Assembly: GCA_913054495.1 (NCBI GenBank)
Contig: CAJXIY010000019.1
Coordinates: forward strand, 1-35,949
Length of the DNA stretch: 35,949 bases
Origin: an uncultured Gammaproteobacteria bacterium
Lineage (GTDB): Bacteria; Pseudomonadota; Gammaproteobacteria; Pseudomonadales; Pseudohongiellaceae
Direction: 5' to 3'
The notes under the pieces are model-generated. The model did no database searches, was not told where the DNA came from, and saw only the letters and a list, made by a program, of their open reading frames with translations. The stretch's first letter is position 1; each line of letters starts with the position of its first letter. Made by a program: the position numbers and the translations under genes. This document shows positions 8,925-16,612 of the stretch, piece after piece.

Positions 8925-10073
8925 CTACTGCGGCGAAGACATGATCATGGCATGCTCCATGTCCATGGCCGAGCGGGAGCGGTTGCGCTCTGATTGCGCC
9001 AGCTCGCCGATCGCAGGTCCGCCCTGGTTATAGATGCCACCGCGTAAGGCAAATAACAGGTAGTCATAGGTATCAGACAGATTGGTTTCCTTGTTAGTGA
9101 ATTCCGCAACCACCGCATCGATCGCGGCGCCGCGATCATCCAGATTCGGGTAAGCGAGGATGTCCGCTATTACCGCATCCAGAACGTTCAGATTATCGAG
9201 GATGATCGCCGCTGGCTCTGACTGGCTATAAAGATTTGGAGTAATTGCCGGCGCCATCGGTAGCTCCGAAGGGGCTGGAAACATTGTCATGCCACCGGCG
9301 GAACCAATTTTGTTCCAGTAACGTTGCTTGACTATATCGAGTCCACCGGCAAATTCCTGGTCCAGGTGCTCGAGAATGGCGGCCTCAAGTGCGGCCAGTC
9401 GCATCCATTGATTTGACCATAGTAATCCGCTTAATTTTGGAAATCCGAATTTGAATGCAGAAGCATGGGGGTGGGTAATCAGGTACACGCTGTTTTTCGG
9501 CGCGGTGCCTACGGAATGACGATCGTCGCTGAGGTATTCTTCAATAGCTTCGGTAACCGCCGCCTGCTTGTCTGCGATAGCGTTGTCGGTATAGATCGCA
9601 TACAAGCGGTTCTCAAAATTTCGACCGTGCTTGAATACTTCGGCGGTGTGCCGGTTCAGCGGTGCACTGTTTTCGAACGCCGCCTCGGCGTCGCTGCCGG
9701 TGGGCTGACTGCGTAAACCACTGATCAGCGTGACTCTGGCCTGCACTTCCAGTTCGCCGAAAGGTCCATTCGTACCTGCCACCATGCCGCCATGGCCCAT
9801 GCCCGCCGCCATGGCTTCACTCATGCTCATGTTTGCCATCATATTGAGTTGCATCTTGAACCCATCACGGGCTTCTTGGGTGGTCGGGTTGTCGTTGATT
9901 TCGACGAGTTTTTCCATCGCCGCCGCCTTCGTCACATCGAAGGCATTGAATAATTCGCTCATGGATTGTTGCGCGCCTGCGACTGAGGTAAACAGGCTGA
10001 GAGCCACCGTTAATGCAGCAGTGGTTACAAGGCTTTTGGCTGGTGCGAGCCAGCCGACGGAGGTGTTATTCAT
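8925..10073 (-). CDS. Secreted Met/His-rich protein of unknown function
   Basis: The family of this 382-residue protein was not recognised. The N-terminus is a Sec-type signal with a likely cleavage at VAGA-QQ (about residue 34). Residues 74-98 are strikingly rich in methionine with histidine and glycine (NMMANMSMSEAMAAGMGHGG), and the C-terminus again has MDMEHAMIMSS. Such clusters are seen in periplasmic copper-handling proteins, but that link is only a composition argument. The middle is helical and charged, without catalytic motifs that could be assigned. Three Trp and a HPHASAFKFGFPKL segment sit in the central part. The gene stands alone, with about 335 bp of upstream DNA before the divergent selenoprotein-like gene. 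Confidence 0.75.
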   Translation of the reverse strand: MNNTSVGWLAPAKSLVTTAALTVALSLFTSVAGAQQSMSELFNAFDVTKAAAMEKLVEINDNPTTQEARDGFKMQLNMMANMSMSEAMAAGMGHGGMVAGTNGPFGELEVQARVTLISGLRSQPTGSDAEAAFENSAPLNRHTAEVFKHGRNFENRLYAIYTDNAIADKQAAVTEAIEEYLSDDRHSVGTAPKNSVYLITHPHASAFKFGFPKLSGLLWSNQWMRLAALEAAILEHLDQEFAGGLDIVKQRYWNKIGSAGGMTMFPAPSELPMAPAITPNLYSQSEPAAIILDNLNVLDAVIADILAYPNLDDRGAAIDAVVAEFTNKETNLSDTYDYLLFALRGGIYNQGGPAIGELAQSERNRSRSAMDMEHAMIMSSPQ

Positions 10074-10323
10074 GGTGCATCTACCCTATATTCAAGATTA
10101 TCGAGAGTATAAACAGTTCCCAAGCCCTCGCCAATGGCTGCTTGCGCTATCGAAACAGCTTTGGCTGTCAGGATTTCAGCGCCGGTCGCCGCAGCAGATC
10201 GCTGCAGTGGCATGAAAACAGCCTTAATCAAGCGCTCCCGGCCGCTTCAGGCCATTCGGGCCGAGCTCGCCATAAACCCGGCAGTGGCTGATCGCGGGGG
10301 TCGCTTCTTGTAATTAATTGTGA

Positions 10324-10352
10324 CAGAGTGGCGAGGAAACTCTGGGCCAGAG
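10324..10352. promoter_or_regulatory. Overlapping short palindromes upstream of the SelW-like gene
   Basis: CAGAGT (10324-10329) pairs with ACTCTG (10339-10344), and CTCTGG (10340-10345) pairs with CCAGAG (10347-10352) around a single G, giving three alternating half-sites of one motif. They lie 57-85 bp before the SelW-like start in the 335-bp gap that separates it from the divergent Met-rich gene. No regulator is encoded nearby and no clear -35/-10 pair was found, so an operator role is only a suggestion. The rest of the 10074-10408 gap shows nothing else that can be supported. Confidence 0.3.
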
Positions 10353-10408
10353 ACATGAATTGCTGACTAATAGTCTCCCTTTCTTTCATCTAAACCGCGA
10401 GAACGCAG

Positions 10409-10627
10409 ATGGTGATACAAATTACCTATTGCACAGAATGAAACTACAAGCCACAGGCCGACCGTGTGTCGAGCGAAATAGAAGATTCTGGCGCCGACAA
10501 GTGTGAGCTTATCGGCGGTGGCGGTGGTGTGTTTGATGTGGTGGTGGACGGCCGCCTGATATTTTCTAAACACCAGATTGGGAGATTTCCAGAACCGGGT
10601 GAGATCGCCGGACTGATCGGCGAATGA
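10409..10627 (+). CDS. SelW/Rdx family protein with in-frame TGA (predicted selenoprotein, CxxU)
   Basis: Read with TGA as selenocysteine, the frame gives 72 residues. It starts MVIQITYCTEU, continues NYKPQADRVSSEIEDSG, and ends with GGGGGVFDVVVDGRLIFSKH then QIGRFPEPGEIAGLIGE. This is the SelT/SelW/SelH (Rdx) thioredoxin-like fold: strand, C-x-x-C/U redox turn, helix, then the conserved GG-V-F-x-V-x-V-D-G-x-L-I and G-x-F-P-E-P-G-E blocks. The TGA at 10439-10441 replaces the second cysteine. An in-frame TAA at 10391 fixes the ATG at 10409 as the start (weak GAGAA 5 nt upstream). Length matches the family (about 70-95). The role is probably a thiol-based redox protein in the cytoplasm. It converges on the DUF5916 gene 46 bp away. 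The alternative is a Cys-to-stop mutant, but the intact downstream coding region and a SECIS-like hairpin argue against that. Confidence 0.8.
10452..10468 (+). promoter_or_regulatory. Candidate bacterial SECIS hairpin after the in-frame TGA
   Basis: Ten bases after the TGA, CACA (10452-10455) can pair with TGTG (10465-10468). The enclosed nine bases begin with GG and could add two more G-C pairs. A stem-loop with G at the start of its loop, roughly 15-35 nt from the UGA, is the general form of bacterial SECIS elements read by SelB. The stem is short and no folding energy was computed. Confidence 0.4.
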
Positions 10628-10673
10628 TTTCCCAAGCGGTTCAGGACTTCTTCTCCTGCAGCAATCCCAGCAC

Positions 10674-12953
10674 TTAGCGCTGGAACAAGTAGGAAAATTT
10701 CATGAAGATCTGATCTCCATCCTTGCGCAGATCGTTACTGATGATCAGCTCTCTTTCGCCTTCAGATTCGATGATGTCGAAATTTGTCTGATTGGAGTTA
10801 TAGCCGAGATAAAAAGCAGACCAGGGGTTGATGACATAACGCAGCAGCAGATCGAAATTCAGGCTCTTGTCGTCCTCAAGACGAGTTGCAGGACCGGCGT
10901 CTGTCTCTACATATTGCGCGATAAATCGCAGTGACCATTCCTTGGTAAACTGATAGTTCCAGCTACTTCGAATGATCTCGTTGCTGAATATCTTGGTACC
11001 ACCGCTCCTGGACTCCAGCTCCGTGTACAGATAGGTGTTGTCATTACGCAGCCGGTCAATTGGGCGCCATAAGGTATTGAAAGTGACTCGAGTTGTGTCG
11101 GCTACGTTGGGTAGTTGGCCCGGCGGTGGCACCACATTCAATGTCGTCCCCGATAGATAGCTGACTTCGAATTCCAGTGAATTGAGGGTGTTGTTGGCGT
11201 AGCTCACTTGCCAGTTTTCGAAGTCATATTCTGTCTTGGTGATGATTCCTGGAAAATCCTGAGGTCTCAATATCTCATCGTATTCGGTATAACCAAAACT
11301 CACGTAGTTGGTCGTAGTTCTAACATTGAAATTTGGGCCGAACTGGTGATATATGCGTTGCCCGTGGGTATCTTCCAGGTAGACGTCAAAGAAGGTGACA
11401 TCCCAGCTGTCGATGACCGGGCTGTCCGGGAAAAAGTTAAGCGACAGGCGATTATGAATACCGGAAACATCAGGCTTGAAGAAGCGATTGGTGAAACCCA
11501 ATTCGGCCCGATAATCTTTGGTGGTCTCAATAAAGTGACTATGGGTATTTACCATGCGTCCCACCCGATTGAGCGAAATATTGCGCTGGTATCCGGTAGT
11601 TGTCTCGCCTCCGGTGGAGGGCTCACTCTCGGTGCCGATAAATTGCATCTGGGTGATCCAGTTGTCGGTAAGCTTGAAGCGGCCGTCCACGCTGGCTACG
11701 CGGTTATATCCGTCCGCGAGTTCCCTATCGGTTAGAAGGAATCCAACTCGGGACTGTTCGGAGATATCCCGAAATCCGCGAAGTATACCTATATTGGCCT
11801 TTTCACCTCTCAGCGGATCACCGGCATCCCGATTCAATCCCGGCGCTTCATCATTGATCAAAATGACGCCAAAGCCGTAGTCACCCTGGCGTCCGGTAAA
11901 ACGGGCACCGCCCTCCGGGTCCACGATGCGGCGGGTAAATACCAGGGTGGAGTCGGTAGCGAAAAAATCCGCATTTTCAACAAAGAAAGGTCGATTCTCC
12001 GGGAACTGGACTTCGAATCGCTCGTTAACTGTTACCTGTGGCTGATCCGATTCCACCTGGCTGAAATCCGGGTTCAGCGTGATATCCAATACCATCGCGT
12101 CGTTAAACACGAACTTGGCATCGATACCCACATCCTGCTCCGTGTTCTGATCGAATTTCGGCCCGCCCACCGCACTCATATCCAGGGCATCAACATCTCT
12201 GGCGAATATGAATGGAATAATCTGCGAATTATTGCCGGGGGAGACGTCTCTGATTCCAGTCAATATGGAGGTCTGGTTCAGTCGGCCTTCGATGCCGATC
12301 GAGTAAGCTGGCCAAAAAGTTTCTTCACTCAGCCGCGGAATCTGGCGACCGAACTGAATGCGCCACAATTGTTCATCGGAATCAGGAAAGCGCAGACTGC
12401 GCAGCGGGATTGCCATCTTCACCATGTATCCCTGATCCGTTAATTGGCCTTCACTGTCCCAGACCGCCTGTAGTGTGGTATCGAAGCCGGCTCGGCGTGA
12501 GGCGCCTTCAGTCCAGCGGGCATCCCACTGTATACCCCTGGGGGTGGTGCGGAAGGTAAACGCGGTGCGCTGGTCGTTAAAGGTATCTATGGTCATTTCC
12601 ACCGCATCGTCACCGTCGATGTTCTCTCGTGAAGACAGGTTGGCGCGAATTTGATCGGGATTGCTATCGAAGGCGAGGAATATTGCGTGCAGTTTTTGCT
12701 GGTCGTAGCCGATGTAGACTTCGGTGCGTTGGGTGGCGGCTTCGCCATCGTCGGGAACACGCTGAATGAAGTTTTCAACCTTCGTCATCGATCTGGCCAG
12801 AGCCGTAGATGGGCTCATGCCGCTAAAGTCTGCGAAACTCGGTTCGGCGTCAATGCGAGGGATGGCGATGCCATCATCTGCGGCCTGTGCTGAAATTGAA
12901 TACAGACTAGCTACAACTGTGCCCATCAGGCACAACATCAACTGCTTTCTCAT
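10674..12953 (-). CDS. DUF5916 outer-membrane protein with N-terminal CBM9-like domain
   Basis: The 759-residue protein has a Sec signal ending near residue 24 (ISAQA-AD). The first 200 residues form a CBM9-like beta-sandwich (EVYIGYDQQKLHAIFLAFDS, DDAVEMTIDTF, GYMVKMAIPLRSLRF). The rest is the DUF5916 barrel, with the hallmark DITLNPDFSQVESDQPQVTV and FPENRPFFVENADFF segments and many aromatic-rich strands. It ends with FMKFSYLFQR, a typical outer-membrane barrel terminus. The function of DUF5916 proteins is not established; a carbohydrate or polymer binding/transport role is often supposed. It stands alone, downstream of soxD on the same strand with a 90-bp gap. No TonB box was identified. 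Confidence 0.87.
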   Translation of the reverse strand: MRKQLMLCLMGTVVASLYSISAQAADDGIAIPRIDAEPSFADFSGMSPSTALARSMTKVENFIQRVPDDGEAATQRTEVYIGYDQQKLHAIFLAFDSNPDQIRANLSSRENIDGDDAVEMTIDTFNDQRTAFTFRTTPRGIQWDARWTEGASRRAGFDTTLQAVWDSEGQLTDQGYMVKMAIPLRSLRFPDSDEQLWRIQFGRQIPRLSEETFWPAYSIGIEGRLNQTSILTGIRDVSPGNNSQIIPFIFARDVDALDMSAVGGPKFDQNTEQDVGIDAKFVFNDAMVLDITLNPDFSQVESDQPQVTVNERFEVQFPENRPFFVENADFFATDSTLVFTRRIVDPEGGARFTGRQGDYGFGVILINDEAPGLNRDAGDPLRGEKANIGILRGFRDISEQSRVGFLLTDRELADGYNRVASVDGRFKLTDNWITQMQFIGTESEPSTGGETTTGYQRNISLNRVGRMVNTHSHFIETTKDYRAELGFTNRFFKPDVSGIHNRLSLNFFPDSPVIDSWDVTFFDVYLEDTHGQRIYHQFGPNFNVRTTTNYVSFGYTEYDEILRPQDFPGIITKTEYDFENWQVSYANNTLNSLEFEVSYLSGTTLNVVPPPGQLPNVADTTRVTFNTLWRPIDRLRNDNTYLYTELESRSGGTKIFSNEIIRSSWNYQFTKEWSLRFIAQYVETDAGPATRLEDDKSLNFDLLLRYVINPWSAFYLGYNSNQTNFDIIESEGERELIISNDLRKDGDQIFMKFSYLFQR

Positions 12954-13043
12954 AACGTCCTCGTAGGCTGAGTTTCTCCGGCGGGCGTATTGTACTAGCA
13001 GTGGACTAAAAAGATAGTGACAGATAGTGACTCTGGCAGGGGT

Positions 13044-13583
13044 TTATTGGGTCTGGCTGAAGTCGATAAAGCCGTCTTTATTTGGCATGTCGATCTCGGT
13101 AAGGCTGTCACTGTTCAGCAGCTTGTACTGATCGATTATGCCATTGAGATAAAGCACATAGGCGGTAACCTGATAGACCTCTACATCGCTCAGTGATTTT
13201 GGCGCGGTGGCGGGCATGGCCCTGCGGATATAATCAAACAGGGTGCTGGCATAGGGCCAATAACTGCCCACGGTGCGCAGGGGAGTTCCTTCCGAGTGCA
13301 TGTCGCCGCCAACCAGAACAGTGGCCGCTGATGACCCTTCGCCACCGAGGGCGTGGCAGACGGCACATTGTGTTTCGAATACTGCCTGGCCCTGCAGGGC
13401 GGTTCCGCTTCCCGCTGGTAAACCGCTACCATCGGGGCCGGCAATCTGATCGAAGTCAGTGAGCTGACTCTCGCTGATCGGAGTGCCAAGACCTACACTC
13501 TGTGCCTGTGAGACCAAGACAAAACCGGTTTGACTCACGGCTAGTGTGACAAGAATAGCTATCAGTTTGTTAGGCAAAGACAT
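13044..13583 (-). CDS. soxD: SoxD-like single-haem cytochrome c
   Basis: The 179-residue periplasmic cytochrome c has a signal peptide (about 1-28). It continues with LGTPISESQLTDFDQIAGPD and GSGLPAGSG, the usual start of SoxD. Haem attachment is CAVCH (Cys73, Cys76, His77), and Met123 in RRAMPATAP is the probable sixth ligand. VGSYWPYASTLFDYIRRAMP and YQVTAYVLYLNGII are further SoxD signatures. Classical Paracoccus SoxD is diheme with a second domain; here only the first domain exists, as in shorter SorB/SoxD-like partners. It would accept electrons from the SoxC-like molybdoenzyme. A strong GGAGGTAAGG precedes the ATG, and the gene overlaps the end of soxC by 14 bp, so the two are co-translated. 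Confidence 0.9.
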   Translation of the reverse strand: MSLPNKLIAILVTLAVSQTGFVLVSQAQSVGLGTPISESQLTDFDQIAGPDGSGLPAGSGTALQGQAVFETQCAVCHALGGEGSSAATVLVGGDMHSEGTPLRTVGSYWPYASTLFDYIRRAMPATAPKSLSDVEVYQVTAYVLYLNGIIDQYKLLNSDSLTEIDMPNKDGFIDFSQTQ

Positions 13584-14850
13584 TCCTTACCTCCCCGGCG
13601 CTGTTCACCCCCCAACTCTGAATGCCGTGGAAGTGATATCGGCCCAGCAATCCCACTTCGTTGATCAGGCCGGTGCGGGTAGGTTGTATGTTGCCCTGGC
13701 TGTCGGTGGCGCGGCTCTGCAAGATGGCACTACCGCCTGACCACCGCCAGGGAATCCGAAAGCGCGCCAGCGCCTTATGGGAATGTTGATCATCGAGCAA
13801 GGCGTCAGCCCAGGTCTGGCCACCGTCGGCGCTCACTTCGACACGGCGAATGCTGCCCCGTCCGGACCAGGCAATACCGGTAATTTGATACAGCCCCGGT
13901 CGATTCAGCGTCATCTGGCCTGAGGGCGTCGTAATCAACGACTTCGTGCCCATGGGGAAAGTAAATTGTCGGCTCAGGCGATCCGGCTGAGTGTCAGTGT
14001 ATTTGCTGGTTTCGTCCCGGAAGTGACTGGGCTCACGGGTGAGTTTAACCTGGGTCAGCCACTTCACGCTGATATTGCCTTCGCAGCCGGGAACCAGCAG
14101 ACGCATGGGATAACCCTGCTCCGGTCGCACCGGTTCGCCATTCTGATACAGGGCCACGAGCACGTCGTCCATGGCTCGGTCCAGGGGTATGGAGCGACCC
14201 ATGCTGGCGGCATCGGCACCCACCGCAGCTATCCACCGGGCTTCCGGCTCTACGCCCGATTCGTCGAGCAAGGTCGATAAGGGGATGCCGGTCCACTCGG
14301 CGCAGGAAACCAGACCGTGGATGCTCTGCGCCGTACCATCCGGCGCATCGGCGCCATTAGCACCCCACAGGGCACCGCTGTTGCCGGAGCATTCGAGGAA
14401 ATAAATCTTGCTTACCATCGGGTACTTGAGCAGATCTTCGTAACTAAACACCAGGGGCTGTCTCACCAGGCCATTGATGACGAGCTTATGTTGAGACGGG
14501 TCGATGTCCGGCACCCCGGCATGATGGCGCTCAAAATGCAGGCCGTTAGGGGTGATGGTGCCCTGCAGGTGTTGCAGCGGGGAGCGTGAGGCACCGCCGC
14601 CGGGATAGGTAGGATTCGGAGCGCCCGACATGCGCTGAAACTGCCCGGCGTAGCTGGAGCGACCTCCATAGTCACTGACTCCCGGCCCAGGGGTTTTTGA
14701 CCAGGCGGGAATTTCGAGGCGCATGCTGGCATCTGCAGCCAACGCCGAGTTGGCAACCGCTGCGCCCATGCCTGCCAAGCCCAGCCCTAATAGATGGCGC
14801 CGATTAATCAAACCATTGCCAGCCGCTGTTTCCAGTTCTTTATCTGTCAT
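13570..14850 (-). CDS. soxC: SoxC-type molybdopterin sulfite/sulfane dehydrogenase
   Basis: The 426-residue enzyme has a Tat signal (NRRHLLGLG, residues 16-24; cleavage near ALA-AD 38-40). The Mo-ligand is Cys154 in FLECSGNSGALWG. The Mo-pterin domain includes GYPMRLLVPGCEGNISVKWL, and the C-terminal dimerisation domain ends with the SoxC-specific YHFHGIQSWGV. Length and all blocks match SoxC. With the cytochrome downstream it should oxidise sulfite or a protein-bound sulfane sulfur in the periplasm. The other sox genes (XYZAB) are not in this window, so which reaction applies is open. It starts 2 bp after the upstream TPR gene, without a strong ribosome site of its own, suggesting translational coupling. 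Confidence 0.93.
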   Translation of the reverse strand: MTDKELETAAGNGLINRRHLLGLGLAGMGAAVANSALAADASMRLEIPAWSKTPGPGVSDYGGRSSYAGQFQRMSGAPNPTYPGGGASRSPLQHLQGTITPNGLHFERHHAGVPDIDPSQHKLVINGLVRQPLVFSYEDLLKYPMVSKIYFLECSGNSGALWGANGADAPDGTAQSIHGLVSCAEWTGIPLSTLLDESGVEPEARWIAAVGADAASMGRSIPLDRAMDDVLVALYQNGEPVRPEQGYPMRLLVPGCEGNISVKWLTQVKLTREPSHFRDETSKYTDTQPDRLSRQFTFPMGTKSLITTPSGQMTLNRPGLYQITGIAWSGRGSIRRVEVSADGGQTWADALLDDQHSHKALARFRIPWRWSGGSAILQSRATDSQGNIQPTRTGLINEVGLLGRYHFHGIQSWGVNSAGEVRNVFA

Positions 14851-14852
14851 AA

Positions 14853-16427
14853 TTAGTAACCCAGGTGTTTTTTGGCTTCCTGCACGGCCGGATGACTGTC
14901 GTCATTCCAGATTGCCAGGAGCGATTCATACATGAGATCCGCCTCACTGCCGCGGTCCAGATTTTCGTAGCTGCGGGCCGCACCTAATAAAGACAGGGGT
15001 CGATTCGGCATTTGCAACAAGGATTCTTCAAACAACTGCGCGGCTGCTTCGAATTCGCCAATCTCCAGCAATTGCTCACCGGCTAACTCATGCACAGGCT
15101 TAAGCGGATTGGCGGCACCGTTGGGTGGCCGCTGGGTTTTGGTCAGCTCCACTGCCTCCGTTAATAAGGCCATCGCCTGTTGGCGTTTCGCCACATCGAC
15201 CATGGGCTTTGCACTGGCTTCTTTTAACAGGGTCAACGCCGAAACTTCCAGGCTGGCTATTTTCAGGGCGCCATTGTTGGGGCTATCGGCTGACAGTGAA
15301 TCGAGCCTGGTTGCCACCTGGTTTGCCAAACCCAGTTCGCCCAGATTGGCGGCACTGAGGCCCAGCGCCAGTAATTCATTGACGTTTAAATCATCGGAAA
15401 AAGCCTGGGTCTGCCATTGCTGGCTTTCGATAATGTGACGGGCCTGCATAATGCGAACCGTACCGTCGGAACGGCCGTCACCAGGATTGTTCTTCAGCAC
15501 TTCCTTGGCTCGTGCGATCCAGAGATTTGATCGTTCCAGATCTCCCCGTTGTAAATCACCATACTGGCCCCAGTCGGAAGAGTGGTTCAGGTCACCCACG
15601 GTATCACCCGGCTTCCAGAGAGCGACACCGGCATTGAACGCAGATTCGTTCCATTGCGACACTTCATCCCACATGCCGTGTTGAATGAAGATATGTGTAG
15701 GCATATGACGGGCATGAGAAACAGCCGGTGCGATGCTGGCATATTTGCTGGCGGCCTCCAGGGCGATGGGTGCGTGCAACGGATCATCGAAGGCATGGAT
15801 TACGTAGTGGGGCGCACCGGGATGATCCCCATTCTTGCGAAACAACTGTAGGGCCATCGCGCCTGCCTGCATATTGATGCGGATTCTATCGGAACCCGCC
15901 GCTGTGGCACCCGCTAACATAGATACGGTATAGAAGGCCTTCACTTCGTCATCGTCGGGATAGCTTCTATACAACTCCGCCATCGCATGCATCCAGGCGG
16001 TACGTCGTTCAGCCATACCACCGTCGGTCAGGGCATAGGCCTCTGCTGCCCGCAGATATCCTTTCTCTTTGGCAGTAGGCGCCTTGGCCAGGCGCGCCTC
16101 ATGGGTGGTTCCCAGACGCATAAGCGCCTGCCCGGGACGGTCATCCTTCGGGCCGAAGAAAGGGTGTTGGTAGGTGAAGGTCTCTCCCCAATAGGCCATG
16201 GCGAAATCCGGATCCAGCTCCTGGGCCTTCTGAAATTCTGCCCGGGCCTGGGTGCGGCCAAAACTGTGTAGGTAGCCGACACCTAGCAGGAAGTGCTCCT
16301 GCGCTGCAGAGGAACCGGAGGTGGGGAAATCGAAGTTGCCGATTTGCTCAAAATCCGCCCCAAAGCTGGTGTTGAAGAGGCTGGAAGTGAATATCAGCGC
16401 GAAGATTAATGGAGATTTCCTGATCAT
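14853..16427 (-). CDS. Secreted tetratricopeptide-repeat protein, His-rich centre
   Basis: The 524-residue protein has a Sec signal (1-23, FGA-DF). Helical repeats follow from about residue 40 (FGRTQARAEFQKAQELDPDFAMAYWGE). A histidine-dense central block spans residues 202-250: His202, 207, 211, 218, 238, 241, 245 and 250 in DHPGAPHYVIHAFDDPLHAP and SHARHMPTHIFIQHGMWDE. More TPR-like helices run to the C-terminus. The His block is conserved in a recurrent family of proteobacterial secreted TPR proteins and could bind metal. No reaction is known. It is the first gene of the unit with soxC and soxD (2-bp spacing), so a role in assembling or regulating that enzyme is plausible but unproven. Confidence 0.85.
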   Translation of the reverse strand: MIRKSPLIFALIFTSSLFNTSFGADFEQIGNFDFPTSGSSAAQEHFLLGVGYLHSFGRTQARAEFQKAQELDPDFAMAYWGETFTYQHPFFGPKDDRPGQALMRLGTTHEARLAKAPTAKEKGYLRAAEAYALTDGGMAERRTAWMHAMAELYRSYPDDDEVKAFYTVSMLAGATAAGSDRIRINMQAGAMALQLFRKNGDHPGAPHYVIHAFDDPLHAPIALEAASKYASIAPAVSHARHMPTHIFIQHGMWDEVSQWNESAFNAGVALWKPGDTVGDLNHSSDWGQYGDLQRGDLERSNLWIARAKEVLKNNPGDGRSDGTVRIMQARHIIESQQWQTQAFSDDLNVNELLALGLSAANLGELGLANQVATRLDSLSADSPNNGALKIASLEVSALTLLKEASAKPMVDVAKRQQAMALLTEAVELTKTQRPPNGAANPLKPVHELAGEQLLEIGEFEAAAQLFEESLLQMPNRPLSLLGAARSYENLDRGSEADLMYESLLAIWNDDSHPAVQEAKKHLGY

Positions 16428-16534
16428 GACTTTACACCCGTAGGTAATATTATTCTGCCGCTAAGAGTGCCAACTCCGCTGTAGCATTGCAATCACTTGT
16501 GATACCGAATGTGGTGGTTTACGGATGAAAACAG

Positions 16535-16582
16535 GCGTTTTTGGCTTGATTTGGTCCAATTTTGCAAATCTGGAAAAAACGC
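16535..16582. repeat. AT-rich imperfect palindrome, copy A (3' side of recQ)
   Basis: GCGTTTTT (16535-16542) and AAAAACGC (16575-16582) form an inverted pair. The inside contains TTTTGGC, CCAATTT and TGGAAAAA in the same order as at 18731-18772. It may serve as the recQ terminator or be a relic of a small repeated element. Confidence 0.35.
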
Positions 16583-16612
16583 GGTAACCCTGAAGTCAGC
16601 CAATAGTCACCT

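Noticed and set aside
10439..10441. The TGA as a simple nonsense mutation
   Set aside because: The downstream half of the protein is intact, the codon is at the known selenocysteine position and a SECIS-like hairpin follows. It is kept as the alternative in the feature entry.
10367..10635. Two short minus-strand frames (68 and 63 codons) over the SelW-like gene
   Set aside because: They have no recognisable features and no ribosome sites, while the plus strand encodes a conserved Rdx protein.
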